From contig JABYQS010000492.1 of assembly GCA_022592435.1 (NCBI GenBank), forward strand, positions 1-20,589: a stretch of 20,589 nt of DNA, in the 5' to 3' direction. The notes beneath the pieces are model-generated. The model was not told where the DNA came from. It made no database searches and saw nothing but the letters and a program-made list of their open reading frames with translations. This stretch comes from Cerioporus squamosus (taxonomy: Eukaryota > Basidiomycota > Agaricomycetes > Polyporales > Polyporaceae). The first letter of the stretch is position 1; the number at the start of each line of letters is the position of its first letter. Shown here piece after piece: positions 9,496 to 20,589 of the stretch. The translations under genes were made by a program, and so were the position numbers.

Positions 9496-11254
9496 CTAGA
9501 ACGGCAACGCGGGAGCGACCTCAGATGTCTCGGCCTCAGGCCCCTCGTCTTCCTTCTCCCCTGGGGCCTCCGAGCGGGAACTAACTGGCAACTCGAAGCT
9601 GTCATCGTCGTCGGACCGTGCCGACAGGTTTGGGTTCACGAAACCTCCGAGGGACGAGATGAAGCTCGGTGTGTTATCGTACGGGTTTCTGGAGGAATGC
9701 AGAGGATCGTCGGGGTCGAGCCTGACGACCATTTGATTCGCTTCCTGCAGTTCGAGGAGGAAGTGTGAGATCAGGATGGACGTGAGTCTGACAAGGGACG
9801 ATTGGTGAGTGATCAGTAGACCATCACTGGCCACAGAATGGTGAAAGGCATACGGCGCAGTAAATCCGGTGACATAACTGCTTCCTGCGTTATCAGTAGC
9901 TATCTGTCGAGGTATCAACGAAAGTGAACTTGCAGCATGAAGGTGAGAAACTGGCTCACCGCAGTCGCTGACAAGACGAGGTGGAGGACATTCAGACCGA
10001 ACAGGGTCCTAATTCCCGTGGTCGAGAGTCTGTCAGATATGATAACACGTGTGGTGCGGCACGTACACAAAATATATGACTCCTGTGCGTACAGTCAGGC
10101 AGTCAATAAACTATAAAGATCATGGACGCGTTTCCACAGAGAGACATACCACTGCGAAGCAAGATGTCCGACATCGTCATTCTCCTGGACTGGCCGATAC
10201 CCCTCAGGGTGTCCCGACTGCTTAGCTTTGTGCAGGTGACATATATGAGCAGGATGTCGGCAACGATTAGCGGTGTTCGAGAGACGATCACGACTGTAGA
10301 GTTCCATGGTTAGCGTGTACCGGTGCATATAAGGTTTGGGCAACATACGCCTTGCACGGAGTCAGTACGAGTAATGTGTGGGTTTGAACGAGCTGACTCA
10401 CCTAAGGACAAGTGCGACAGTTGTGTTGTCCGAATGGAGGCATCCAAACGGCGGGACAGCGTGTCCTGAGAGATGATAGCCATATGGAACCTAGACCATA
10501 GACTATCAGTGTTGTGCGCGAGCTACATGCTTCAAGGAACATTGATCCACTGGCACTCACCAGATTGACACCTACTGGCGCTAGAGACAGAGCGCAAACG
10601 AGTAGTCCGAGGAGCTTCCTCCTACTCAGCACATATGCACGGAGGGCAGAGAAGGCTTATCACGACTGTTAGTTCATACTGTAGGTACCCATGAATTGAA
10701 CGCATGACCCACCGGCTCCGGGAACATATTGCACTGATCCAATCGCCTGCGCCGCCATTACGACCGAGGTACATCTGAGGAAGTCGACAGTCAGTTTCCA
10801 GTACCTTGAACTCTGTGAGGCTATACACAGACCGCTAGTTCTGGTCAGATTTGCCAGTGCATGGACTGTCTCAGAGCCTGCTCACTTGATCCGAAGGGAA
10901 TGATGCCCAAACGACCATGTTCATGATACAGAGCGTCAAGGTCATCCACCTATTCGCGAAGAACAACAGTGACGCTCCGGTCCGTTTAGCGGTCCAGAAG
11001 CACGCGACTTCCCGGTCAAATGTAATGAAGGCGTCGCAGATGACGATGACTACGAAGAGAGCAAGCGTCAGGTCGACAGGGACAAGCATGCGATGGACAG
11101 AACGTACCCGTGGCTGCTACAATGAGGTATTCTTGTGTGTAGCTGTCCGGCAGCGTCAGCAAGCGCCGTGGTCCGCGACGAGAGGCCGTTGGTATGCGAC
11201 GTACATGGTGTCGTATTGGGCGACTATCGCAGCGGCATCTGCGTCAGAAGACAT
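9496..11254 (-). CDS. DUF6533-family multi-pass membrane protein, copy B, 13 exons, 349 aa
   Basis: ATG at 11254. Exons: 11254-11205, 11142-11108, 11049-10886, 10834-10805, 10746-10713, 10655-10561, 10490-10402, 10350-10349, 10293-10150, 10082-10067, 10008-9960, 9903-9854 and 9787-9496, totalling 1050 nt with no internal stop. Introns are 51-70 nt with good donors. The DUF6533 signature is in exons 2-3: EYLIVAATVIVICDAFITF, then DREVACFW, TGASLLFFANRWMTL and a hydrophobic helix. Further hydrophobic segments are FSALRAYVLS/LLGLLVCALSLAPVGVNL, VIVSRTPLIVADILLIYVT, VIYFVTLFGLNVLHLVLSAT and the SYVTGF..ILISHFLLEL region, so about seven helices are likely. The C-terminal tail is acidic and Ser-rich (SARSDDDDSFELP, EKEDEGPEAE). 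The function of the family is unknown. The gene starts beside transposon debris, and a frameshifted paralogue lies at 1-1185 in opposite orientation. Confidence 0.85.
10349..10350 (-). other. Putative 2-nt micro-exon (GC) in DUF6533 copy B
   Basis: Exon 7 ends at 10402 with two bases of a codon (AG), and the next recognisable exon starts at 10293 with TC before the VIVSRTP frame. The dinucleotide GC completes AGG CTC (R-L). It is flanked by a 51-nt intron (10401-10351, GTGAGT donor, CTGAC branch, GCAAG acceptor) and a 55-nt intron (10348-10294, GTATGT donor, GCTAAC branch, CTACAG acceptor). No other donor/acceptor pair nearby restores the frame. Confidence 0.6.
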
Positions 11255-11325
11255 GGCGAAGTCGAATGAGGGCCTTCAGGTCGTCCAGAGCCGCGAGTAT
11301 TGTCGCAACGCTATTCGTGATACAA

Positions 11326-11342
11326 CGGGCTATATACTGAGC
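11326..11342 (-). promoter_or_regulatory. Candidate TATA-like element of DUF6533 copy B
   Basis: CAGTATATAGCCC on the minus strand lies about 75-85 nt upstream of the ATG at 11254. A second AT-rich motif (CTTATATG) lies at about 11360-11367. Position and sequence are compatible with a core promoter, but no transcription start is visible from sequence alone. Confidence 0.25.
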
Positions 11343-11674
11343 ATGACTCTACGGTCCACATATAAGATGCCGACCGCGCATGGCTGTGGAGAGTACGTAC
11401 CTCGGCCACATTCGCGGTATCTTGCGCGACTGCTTCGTCGGAGATAGAAGCGATGCGAGCACGAGGTAGCGGTTCACCTGAACCCTGGTAGTCGCTTTGT
11501 AGTCGAAGAAGCAACATGAAGGTCAATCCAACGTTCAAGCATGACAGTTGGCAGAACGACCTACAAGCTTTAGGTTCACGCCCCATTGCGGCTCCGGCCA
11601 GTCTGCCCGAGGAGTTCCCAGTTCTCTTTCGCAGGAGCTTCCATGGCAGCTTCCCGCCTACCGCAGCTGGATGG

Positions 11675-12348
11675 AATTCGCTTGGGACGAAGCCAGTGTG
11701 TACTGATCATGTAGCCATCATGCAGCGTCATCCACATGAGATGGGCAGCTTGCTTCGAGACGTGGCGGAACTTCAGCGAGAACCATACCGCCCTCTCCAG
11801 AAGCTGGACAACGCAGCTATGCTCGATGTCACCTAATACCATGTACAGGTTTGCGGCCGTACGCGGCGGTAGCTGCGTCTTCACGTCTTCGTGGGCTCGG
11901 ATGGCCCGATGGGTACACCAGTTCTTGGGTGATACAGCTGGGTTCCGCACTGGTTATTGCGAAAGCCGGTGGGACCATAGAGACCACCACGAGACCTGCG
12001 TTTTTCTCTGCACCCGCGGCTGCGAGTGTGTCGGCAGCTTCGTTGCCCGGGTGGCCATCGTGTCCCTACACACACTTGAACACAGAGTTGGCTTCCCTGG
12101 CTCGTAGCTTCGCCACCGCCTGGTTAGCGAGGCGTTTATAAGCGGTGACTTCGTGTTTACCTGCCACTTCGTGAGCGCCCCGTGACGATTGCAGAGTCAG
12201 TGATGTGCATCATCCATCTATCGTCCACAGGGAGCGAGACCGCCATCATCATCGCGGTCGTTTGTCCGGTCTGGTTGGTTCTTCCATCGAGGATGGGAGA
12301 CGCCTACTTCTGTTCAGTGCCTCATCTGTGGCGACATAGACATCTGCA
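11675..12348 (-). pseudogene. Decayed retroelement-type RNase H domain
   Basis: Minus-strand frames spell the blocks of an RNase H type-1 domain as found at the C-terminus of basidiomycete retroelements and their domesticated derivatives. In order they are: ADVYVATDE (near 12345); NQTGQTTAMMMAVSLPV then HITDSAIV with the central Asp-Ser; KHEVTAYKRLANQAVAKLRA; and GHDGHPGNEAADTLAAAGAE, the H-x-G-N-E-x-A-D motif of the last catalytic Asp. Downstream is LYMVLGDIEHSCVVQL, then AVWFSLKFRHVSKQAAHLMW and MTLHDGYMISTHWLRP, the characteristic tail of these proteins. It is broken: an in-frame TAG at 12068-12066 replaces the residue before GHDGH, and frames shift at least twice more. No reverse transcriptase, poly-A tail or target-site duplication was recognised. 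It sits directly upstream of DUF6533 copy B. Confidence 0.7.
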
Positions 12349-13216
12349 CCTGCACAGACATTTGTATCAGGACATCATGAGTTGAGTTTACTTTTTAACA
12401 CTGCTGAACCTAATCCGCACGGCCAGATGGATGCAATAAGAGCTTACCTCACGGAGCGCCTCGCGGGTCACCAGGCCTGCTTGCCCTCAACTTCGCGGTT
12501 CTCAGGCTAGCACTGGTTCTGGTACGGTTGCTGTACATACGGTGCCCCAAAATCAGAATATGATACTGTGTCGGGATCTGTCATGTATGTGGTATGGGAT
12601 ACTTACATAGCTGCGGTTCTACATAGTGCGCAACGTCGTGAGGAGACGGCGGTTCCCTGGCTATGCCACCCCGCCAAAGTGAGCAGTCGATAGGTTTCGG
12701 GGAGCAGATGAATTCCTACTGTCGCGCGAGTGACTGAGCAGAGAATTGTTGCCATGAGGAGTCGATCACGAATGCAAAGGAGGAGTACGTACCTCTGGAT
12801 CTCCCCATTACTCCCAGTTCGAATTGTATTGCGTCTCCATCTCAGGCTTGTTAGTCATAAATTAGTGACCTTCTCTCGACTCTTACGACCACAATTCTAG
12901 GCCAGATCCCACCTCCTGTTGATCAGAGTATCACGATACTTGACTCTTGTCTCTCAGGAGGACAATGTGCCACCGGAGCATCTGCCTAAAGCTTGCGACA
13001 CTGGTTGAGGAATTAGAAAACCTCTATCAGCTGCTGCGATCCTTCAGGGAGGGGGTAATGGGGAGTTTCGCTGGAAGGGCGTGTACACGTGTGTACCCGG
13101 CGGCACCGGTAGTGAGATTGAACAATTTGGATTGTATTGTATTGAAATAGAAGAGAAGGCACTGTAGGCGTCATGACTTCATACAGAGAACGGAGTGCGT
13201 ACAGTCTGCAACCCGG
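12349..13216. other. Intergenic stretch, no gene recognised
   Basis: This is the sequence between the RNase H relic and the 3' end of the thioesterase gene. It may include further unrecognisable transposon debris at the left. A plus-strand frame at 12947-13150 has no ATG start at its beginning and no recognisable domain. GTATTGTATTG, a short direct repeat near 13132-13142, is too small to interpret. Confidence 0.45.
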
Positions 13217-14096
13217 TCACGATGAGCCTTGCTCACCACTTCCGCTGCCAAGGTTCATCCTCCTCTCGATCATCGTCCTCGCAGCCTCTCCAGGATCGCA
13301 CTTCGTCAGTCGGTCGTAGTCGTACCAAACCAGCACCGAATCTGACTCGGTCACGATCCGGCGCTGGGCGTACGACCAGATCGCACCCATGACATGGAAG
13401 TGCGTCTTCGCCTGTCGGGCGGACACATCGGAGCCCACGCGGGAGAGCTGCCCGCGGTGCGGCTTGTGCGCGACGAGGAGGGTGTCGGGGTAGACGACCG
13501 GACGCTTGAAGTCCACGGAGAGGGACTTGAGGATGAGCGAGACGCCTTTGCCCTTGATCATCGCGTCGGCTTTCTCGAGGCCCCCGAGCTCGTGCCCGAG
13601 CGCGCGCATCCAGTGTATGCGGCCAGACTCGAAGAAGCGGACATACCGCACGTTGTTGACGTGCCTGGGGGTCGGTTGGGCATGCTGTGAGGGAGATATA
13701 CGTGCTGCGACGAGATTGTTGTACGCACTGGAATGAATCATGGTCTCCCCATACAATCTGCTGTTCCCAGAAGCTGTCGGGGTCGTAGCCCAGCTCGAGT
13801 AGCTTGGCGCGGCCCTCATCTGCTGGTGAGAGGTCCTCCGCTGGTGGGTCAGGCGAGTCGGGTCCTACAGTGCCCGGCGGAAGGTGGAAGGGGGACGTCG
13901 GGTCTCTGAACCGGTCCAGCAGAGTCTGATCACAGGAAATGCCAGCTGTCAGTAGATGCAAGGCGAGTGTAAGGGAAGGCGTGCATACATTTATCGACAC
14001 TGACGAATGCCGTGCACCCAGAGGTGAGTTGCGACACACCGCGCGTGAAGCAGCTCCGAATATTCCGTGAGGCCTTCGTCGAAGAAGAGCGTTCAT
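13217..14096 (-). CDS. Hotdog-fold (4HBT-like) thioesterase, probably mitochondrial, 3 exons, 250 aa
   Basis: Exons 14096-13989, 13925-13729 and 13664-13217 join in frame (753 nt) through introns of 63 and 64 nt. The N-terminus MNALLRRRPHGIFGAASRAV plus about 16 more residues is Arg/Ser/Ala-rich without acidic residues, typical of a mitochondrial presequence. The hotdog signature straddles intron 2: IVWGDHDSFQ joined to HVNNVRYVRFFESGR (H103-N106), as in YbgC/FcbC-like thioesterases. It is followed by KGVSLILKSLSVDFKRPVVY, DTLLVAHKPH and FHVMGAIWSYAQRRIVTESD. The likely reaction is hydrolysis of an acyl-CoA or acyl-ACP thioester; substrate unknown. The short C-terminal tail is GSGSGEQGSS. Frames are clean. 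It is transcribed divergently from TBCB, the starts 411 nt apart. An upstream ATG at about 14198 runs into a stop unless spliced, so 14096 is preferred. Confidence 0.85.
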
Positions 14097-14507
14097 CTCC
14101 TGCTAGTTCTTGTATACGAAAGTCGTCGGTACGGGGAGATGGTGGGGAAGGAGAGAGCGCGATCGCGCCTGCCCGGATGACCGAGGCGGAACATGGTGGC
14201 CGGAAGCAGGCCCGGCACGTCGCGTCGCGTCGCGTAAGTACTCCTCCTTTCCGCAACCTTGACCATTGACCACATCTGGACCTATCCGGACCACATCCTC
14301 GTGCTCCATTTCACCTCGCAATCTGGCAAGCTTCCGACACTCTACTTACTTACTTTATACATTCCCTCTGTTGTCCTCGTGAACTCCCGGCGCACAGTTC
14401 TCGAAGCAACGCGAACCGAGCGCAACCACCATGAGGTCTTCCCAACCGATGCAAGTCATGTTGTGCTCTCTACTTCCCTGATAGCTTGCTTAGCCAATCT
14501 GTGCGCA
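14097..14507. promoter_or_regulatory. Shared upstream region of the divergent thioesterase and TBCB genes
   Basis: A 411-nt gap separates the two start codons and must hold both promoters and leaders. Short CT-rich patches occur, as at 14336-14370 on the plus strand. No TATA box or clear factor site stands out. Open frames here are short and lack domains. Confidence 0.4.
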
Positions 14508-15435
14508 ATGCCCAGTACAGTCAACGTCTTCGTGTCCTCTCCTGACACGCGGTCGGAGCGTCGATATGATCTCAGCCTGACAGTGGGCCAGCTGAAGGTG
14601 CGCACACCGGTTCTTGCTGCGTTTTCTCACTATAGTCTTGTCAATTGCAGAACAAGCTTGAGTTGATCACTGGTATACCCCCGCAAAACCAATCGATCTC
14701 TGTCTACGCTTCGGACGATGCGCCTGAGCCGGTCGTAACGCTCAGCGATGACAATCGGCCGCTTGGGTTCTACGGGCTGAGGGATTGGCAGGTACTCAAG
14801 GTGCGCCTGTCCGCGTGCTCACGACTAGTCATGCATTGATGAAGGACGCATCGTTGTCCAGGTTACGGACCTGAACCCCGCTGCATCGTTCACGGGCCAA
14901 CTAACGGACACGTCCCAAGTGGATAAGTTCGAGCTGAGCGAGACCGAGTATGCTCAGCGACAAGGTGAGTAGCTTCATGATGGTCAACGCAATTTTTCCG
15001 TTCTTACTCCTACTCTCGAAAGACACGGTCCTTGCGTACAAGCAGCGAAACAAGATTGGCAGGTTTGCGGAGAAGCCTGCTGAAGAGTCTGCCGAATCCG
15101 AGCCTGTGGAGATCACGGTGGGCGCGCGCTGCGAAGTCGAGTCCACAGAAGAGGACTTCCGCAAGCGCGGCACCGTGCGGTATGTCGGACCCACAGACTT
15201 CGCGAAGGGCATATGGGTGGGAATCGAGTACGACGAACCCATAGGGAAGAACGATGGCTCGTGAGTGTCGTCCGCATGGGTGCGTCAGATTGTTGCTGAC
15301 TCGCTTCGCAGAGTGAAGGGCAAGAGATACTTCGAGTGTAAACCCAACTTTGGTGTCTTCGTCAAGCCCGAGCGTGTCAAGGTCGGCGACTTCCCTGTGG
15401 AAGAGATCAGCTTCGACGATGACGAGGAGATATAA
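14508..15435 (+). CDS. Tubulin-folding cofactor B (TBCB/Alf1 type), 5 exons, 234 aa
   Basis: Cytosolic chaperone that binds alpha-tubulin and, with cofactor E, promotes tubulin heterodimer assembly. Exons 14508-14597, 14651-14800, 14862-14964, 15023-15260 and 15312-15435 sum to 705 nt with no frame break; introns are 51-61 nt. The N-terminal ubiquitin-like domain runs over about residues 1-85 ([20 protein letters not shown], then [20 protein letters not shown] and [13 protein letters not shown]). A linker with [20 protein letters not shown] is typical of the family. The C-terminal CAP-Gly domain covers about residues 150-225: [27 protein letters not shown], then [20 protein letters not shown], the canonical GKNDGS microtubule/tubulin-tail binding loop, split by the last intron. 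It ends in an acidic DDDEEI tail as in other TBCBs. Length is close to the usual 230-250 residues. The start is the first ATG giving the ubiquitin-like strand. Confidence 0.95.
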
Positions 15436-16254
15436 CCTTTGTGAGCCATGTTTGCCATCCTTACTACTGACATCGCTGTTCTAACTCGCAGTCCAGGATC
15501 CCATGGCGAAGAGGTGGCACGATACCTGTATATCTGTAAACACATCATTTTCCTTCCATGCATCACCGTCACGATCGTCCTTCCGTGTGCTGTACCAGGT
15601 GTGCTACCAGCTGCTTGGGTGGAAAACCAGGACCAGCCATGAGTGTAAGTTGCTCTCTTCGTGTCGATTCTGGGATGGCTCGTGACCGCGACGTCGTGTG
15701 CAGAATCCCGTTGTGAGGTTGCATGCATTACGCTGGGATGTTCAACTTCTGTTCAGTATCTGTCCACCTGTACCCATCGCCCTACCCAGCACTAGTAAGT
15801 ACTGGCAGGCACTGCACCGGCGCGAATGACTGGGCTTGTTACTTAGTAACAGTTGTCCGAAGTGTGCTCCTCCCACCATTCCCGCCCGCTTGTTACGCCG
15901 ACCTTCCTGTCCTTGGATATTCTTGCGTACACTCCGCGGGTATCTGCCTGGCTTTGACCCGAATATCCTTGCGTCTCCTCCCGACGTTGGTCATACAGCC
16001 GGTGCTAGCTGCCAGTGCATCCCGCTACTGCAGTGCTGAGTGTGGTTGGCTGAACAAGCAGAGTTTCCAAATCGAGCGCCGTGAGAACATACTGGAACCG
16101 TCCGGAAGTTCGCACGCTCGAGACTGACGCTGACTGACGCATCGAGTAATTGGGACGAGGACGCGCGTCGCCCTTTGTCTCCAGATCCTCATAAGCTCGG
16201 GCCTGTCTCTGTACTCTCACTCTTTCCACCACCTACTTCACGACTCTCGACGAT
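15436..16254 (+). promoter_or_regulatory. TBCB 3' region and CDC48 upstream region
   Basis: This is an 819-nt gap between two genes in the same orientation. No coding frame here is convincing. A possible 3'-UTR intron of TBCB runs from GTGAGC at about 15440 to CGCAG at about 15491. Just before the CDC48 ATG (about 16200-16254) the plus strand is strongly pyrimidine-rich (CTCTGTACTCTCACTCTTTC), as often seen around transcription starts of strongly expressed basidiomycete genes. No TATA box is obvious. Confidence 0.35.
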
Positions 16255-19062
<2,808 letters not shown>

Positions 19063-19509
19063 ACAGCTGCTTCCCCTTCCTCCCTCTGCATGCTCTTTGA
19101 TGGATCGTTTTGGCTTCGAGCTGTGTAATTTTGGCGCAAAATGACTAGATCGTATGGCCAGTGTAGTATATCGAATGCATTGATCTCTTCCTCGTCTGTG
19201 ATGCGGGAGTGACTGTCGAGTGTCGAAGCAAGGCTTGTGTTCTGGTCGGCGGGCAATTTGTGATCCCGAGGGCGAGGCGGAGTGACGCCATAGACGTCGA
19301 CCGCGCGTGGCCCACGCACGCAGCTCGCTCTGCCCAGTGAACCTCTGCCGCTACCTCTACTTCGCTCCTTCCCTTCCCGTCTCTCTAGCTTCCCCTCCTT
19401 TCTTGCTCTTGTTCCCGTTCTCTGCCGCAGCGCTCGACGTTGACATCGACGTTGACATCGACAGGAGGCTCGAAGTTGCGTGACCCGGCTGCGCGTCCTC
19501 GTGAGCGCG
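19063..19509 (+). promoter_or_regulatory. CDC48 3' flank and DGAT2 upstream region
   Basis: A 447-nt gap in tandem orientation. The first part is the CDC48 3' UTR. From about 19323 to 19430 the plus strand is a long CT-rich tract, a likely core-promoter or leader element for DGAT2. Antisense frames across this region are by-products of that composition. Confidence 0.4.
19435..19461. repeat. Short tandem repeat, 12-bp unit, 2.25 copies
   Basis: The unit GACGTTGACATC is present at 19435-19446 and 19447-19458, followed by a further GAC. It lies in the probable 5' leader of DGAT2, about 50 nt before the ATG. No function can be assigned. Confidence 0.8.
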
Positions 19510-20589
19510 ATGGAAGTCAAGAAGGCGTTTACGTCTGCCACCCGCACCGTGTCCTCGTCCTCGCTCCGCGAACGCCTCAGCAGCCTCAGCAGCCTCACGG
19601 CGACACCTCTGAAGCCTGTGAAGAACCTGCAAGCCCACATCGAGTGCGTGTCCTGTCGTGTGTTGAGGCGCTGGCATCCGGGATCTGTTGTTGACCGTCT
19701 TGCGTTCGTCCCCTCATGCCTTTGTTCGCTTCGACGCGTCGCTTGGTGCTTGGTGCTACGACGTGTGGCTTGGGCGATGCAGGTTTGTGCCGGCGAAGAT
19801 CCCGAGGAAGCGGAGACTGCAGACCCTCGCCGTCGCGATATGGTCCACCCTGATCGCTCTTGCGACATTCGCGTTTTTCTTCCTCTTGTGAGTGATCCTT
19901 TACCCTTCGACTACCCGGAACTTCCAAGGGTTTTCCCTCTTCATGCGCGTCGATGTGCTGACTGCCCATGGGTGCGCAGGTCCTTCCCGCCACTATGGCC
20001 GCTCCTTGCCGCGTACTGGATATGGATAGCGTATATCGACAAGAGCCCGGAGCACGGAGGGCGCATGAGTCCGTGGTTTCGCTCGTTGAGGTTCTGGAGG
20101 TACTTTGCTGAGTACTACCCTGCATCGTGAGTCCCCCATCTGTTCGCGCGCGTACTCTGCCGTGCTGACGCCCGCGCAAGATTCCTGAAGGTATGTATCG
20201 ACGGGCAGCACACGTAGGCAGTTCCTGATTGCGTGGTAGACGTGCGACCTCCCGCCAGATAGGCCATACGTCTTCGGATATCACCCGCATGGTGAGTGGC
20301 ACACTGTCTGCGCTAATTGGCAGATGGCTCATCGCCGTGTCTGCTCTAGGAATCATTGGGATGTGAGTGACCTTTGTTGACCCGGCGTGGAGCATCTCCA
20401 ACCCTCCTCCGTGACGTTCAGGGGCGCTATATGCACATTCGCAACGGAAAGTACGCATCCCCAGTCTCCGTTCCTGCGTCGCGGAATCACTCAAGGCTGG
20501 CAGGCACAGGCTTTTCGGCCGCGTTCCCTGGGATAGTCCCACACCTCCTCACGTTGGCGACCAACTTCCGCGTTCCGTTCTACCGCGAC
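19510..20589 (+). CDS. Diacylglycerol O-acyltransferase 2 (DGAT2/Dga1), 3' end beyond the window
   Basis: ER and lipid-droplet enzyme that acylates diacylglycerol to triacylglycerol. Exons: 19510-19643, 19783-19887, 19980-20126, 20181-20190, 20240-20291, 20350-20362, 20422-20450 and 20504 to the edge; every junction keeps the frame. The Ser/Thr-rich N-terminus is followed by FVPAKIPRKRRLQTLAVAIW and a hydrophobic hairpin (TLIALATFAFFFLL, then PLWPLLAAYWIWIAYI), the membrane anchor. Then come family blocks IDKSPEHGGRMSPWFRSLRF, YYPASFLKTCDLP, YVFGYHPHG with the catalytic-type HPHG at about residues 147-150, IIGMGAICTFATE and FPGIVPHLLTLATNFRVPFY. The window ends before the remaining conserved blocks (RG-, FGE-type). 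Exons of 10 and 13 nt occur. Intron 1 (139 nt) is the longest and least certain. Likely in tandem with, but independently transcribed from, CDC48. Confidence 0.92.

Noticed and set aside
11736..12141. Plus-strand frames of 96-123 codons near 12 kb
   Set aside because: They are shadows of the minus-strand RNase H relic, whose catalytic blocks are recognisable.
13233..14096. A 287-codon uninterrupted frame across the thioesterase gene
   Set aside because: It reads through both introns and then runs out of frame past the second; the spliced model restores the HVNN..FFESGR hotdog signature.

Overview
The window looks like nuclear DNA of a filamentous basidiomycete (Agaricomycetes, plausibly a polypore). 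Reasons: genes are cut by many 49-70 nt introns with GTRNGT-like donors and CTRAC/CTRAY-like branch sites; the tRNA-Leu has a short intron at the canonical position; a DUF6533 membrane-protein family is present; and the CDC48, DGAT2, TBCB and F-box proteins are of fungal type. No bacterial-style operon, CRISPR array or intact transposon was seen.

Layout. 1-1185 (+): left-truncated, frameshifted DUF6533 gene (copy A). 1919-2816 (-): RNase H2 subunit C with several frame breaks. 2970-3060 (-): tRNA-Leu(CAG) with an 11-nt intron. 3173-4105 (-): C2H2 zinc-finger protein, also frame-broken. 5197-6230 (+): F-box-like protein, 3 exons. 6312-8210 (-): larger F-box protein, convergent with the previous gene and 81 nt from it. 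8211-9495: no gene recognised. 9496-11254 (-): DUF6533 copy B, 13 exons, open across its 1050 nt CDS. About 11.67-12.35 kb (-): decayed retroelement-type RNase H domain. 13217-14096 (-): mitochondrial-looking hotdog thioesterase. 14508-15435 (+): tubulin-folding cofactor B. 16255-19062 (+): CDC48/p97. 19510-20589 (+): DGAT2, running off the right end.

The right third (13.2-20.6 kb) is a dense housekeeping block: acyl-thioester metabolism, tubulin folding, the ubiquitin segregase Cdc48 and triacylglycerol synthesis. The left two thirds are accessory: F-box genes, DUF6533 paralogues, a zinc-finger gene and transposon debris. The genes do not form one pathway. Cdc48 and the F-box proteins both belong to ubiquitin biology, but that link is generic.

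Two observations stand out. First, both DUF6533 copies need an apparent 2-nt exon, between two normal-sized introns, to stay in frame at the same codon. Second, single-base frame breaks are spread over copy A, RNase H2C, the zinc-finger gene and even the essential CDC48, where a +1 and a -1 cancel. TBCB, the thioesterase, both F-box genes, copy B and DGAT2 read cleanly. Assembly indels are the simplest explanation for CDC48, true decay the simplest for copy A. All exon structures are hand-built from splice signals and frame arithmetic.
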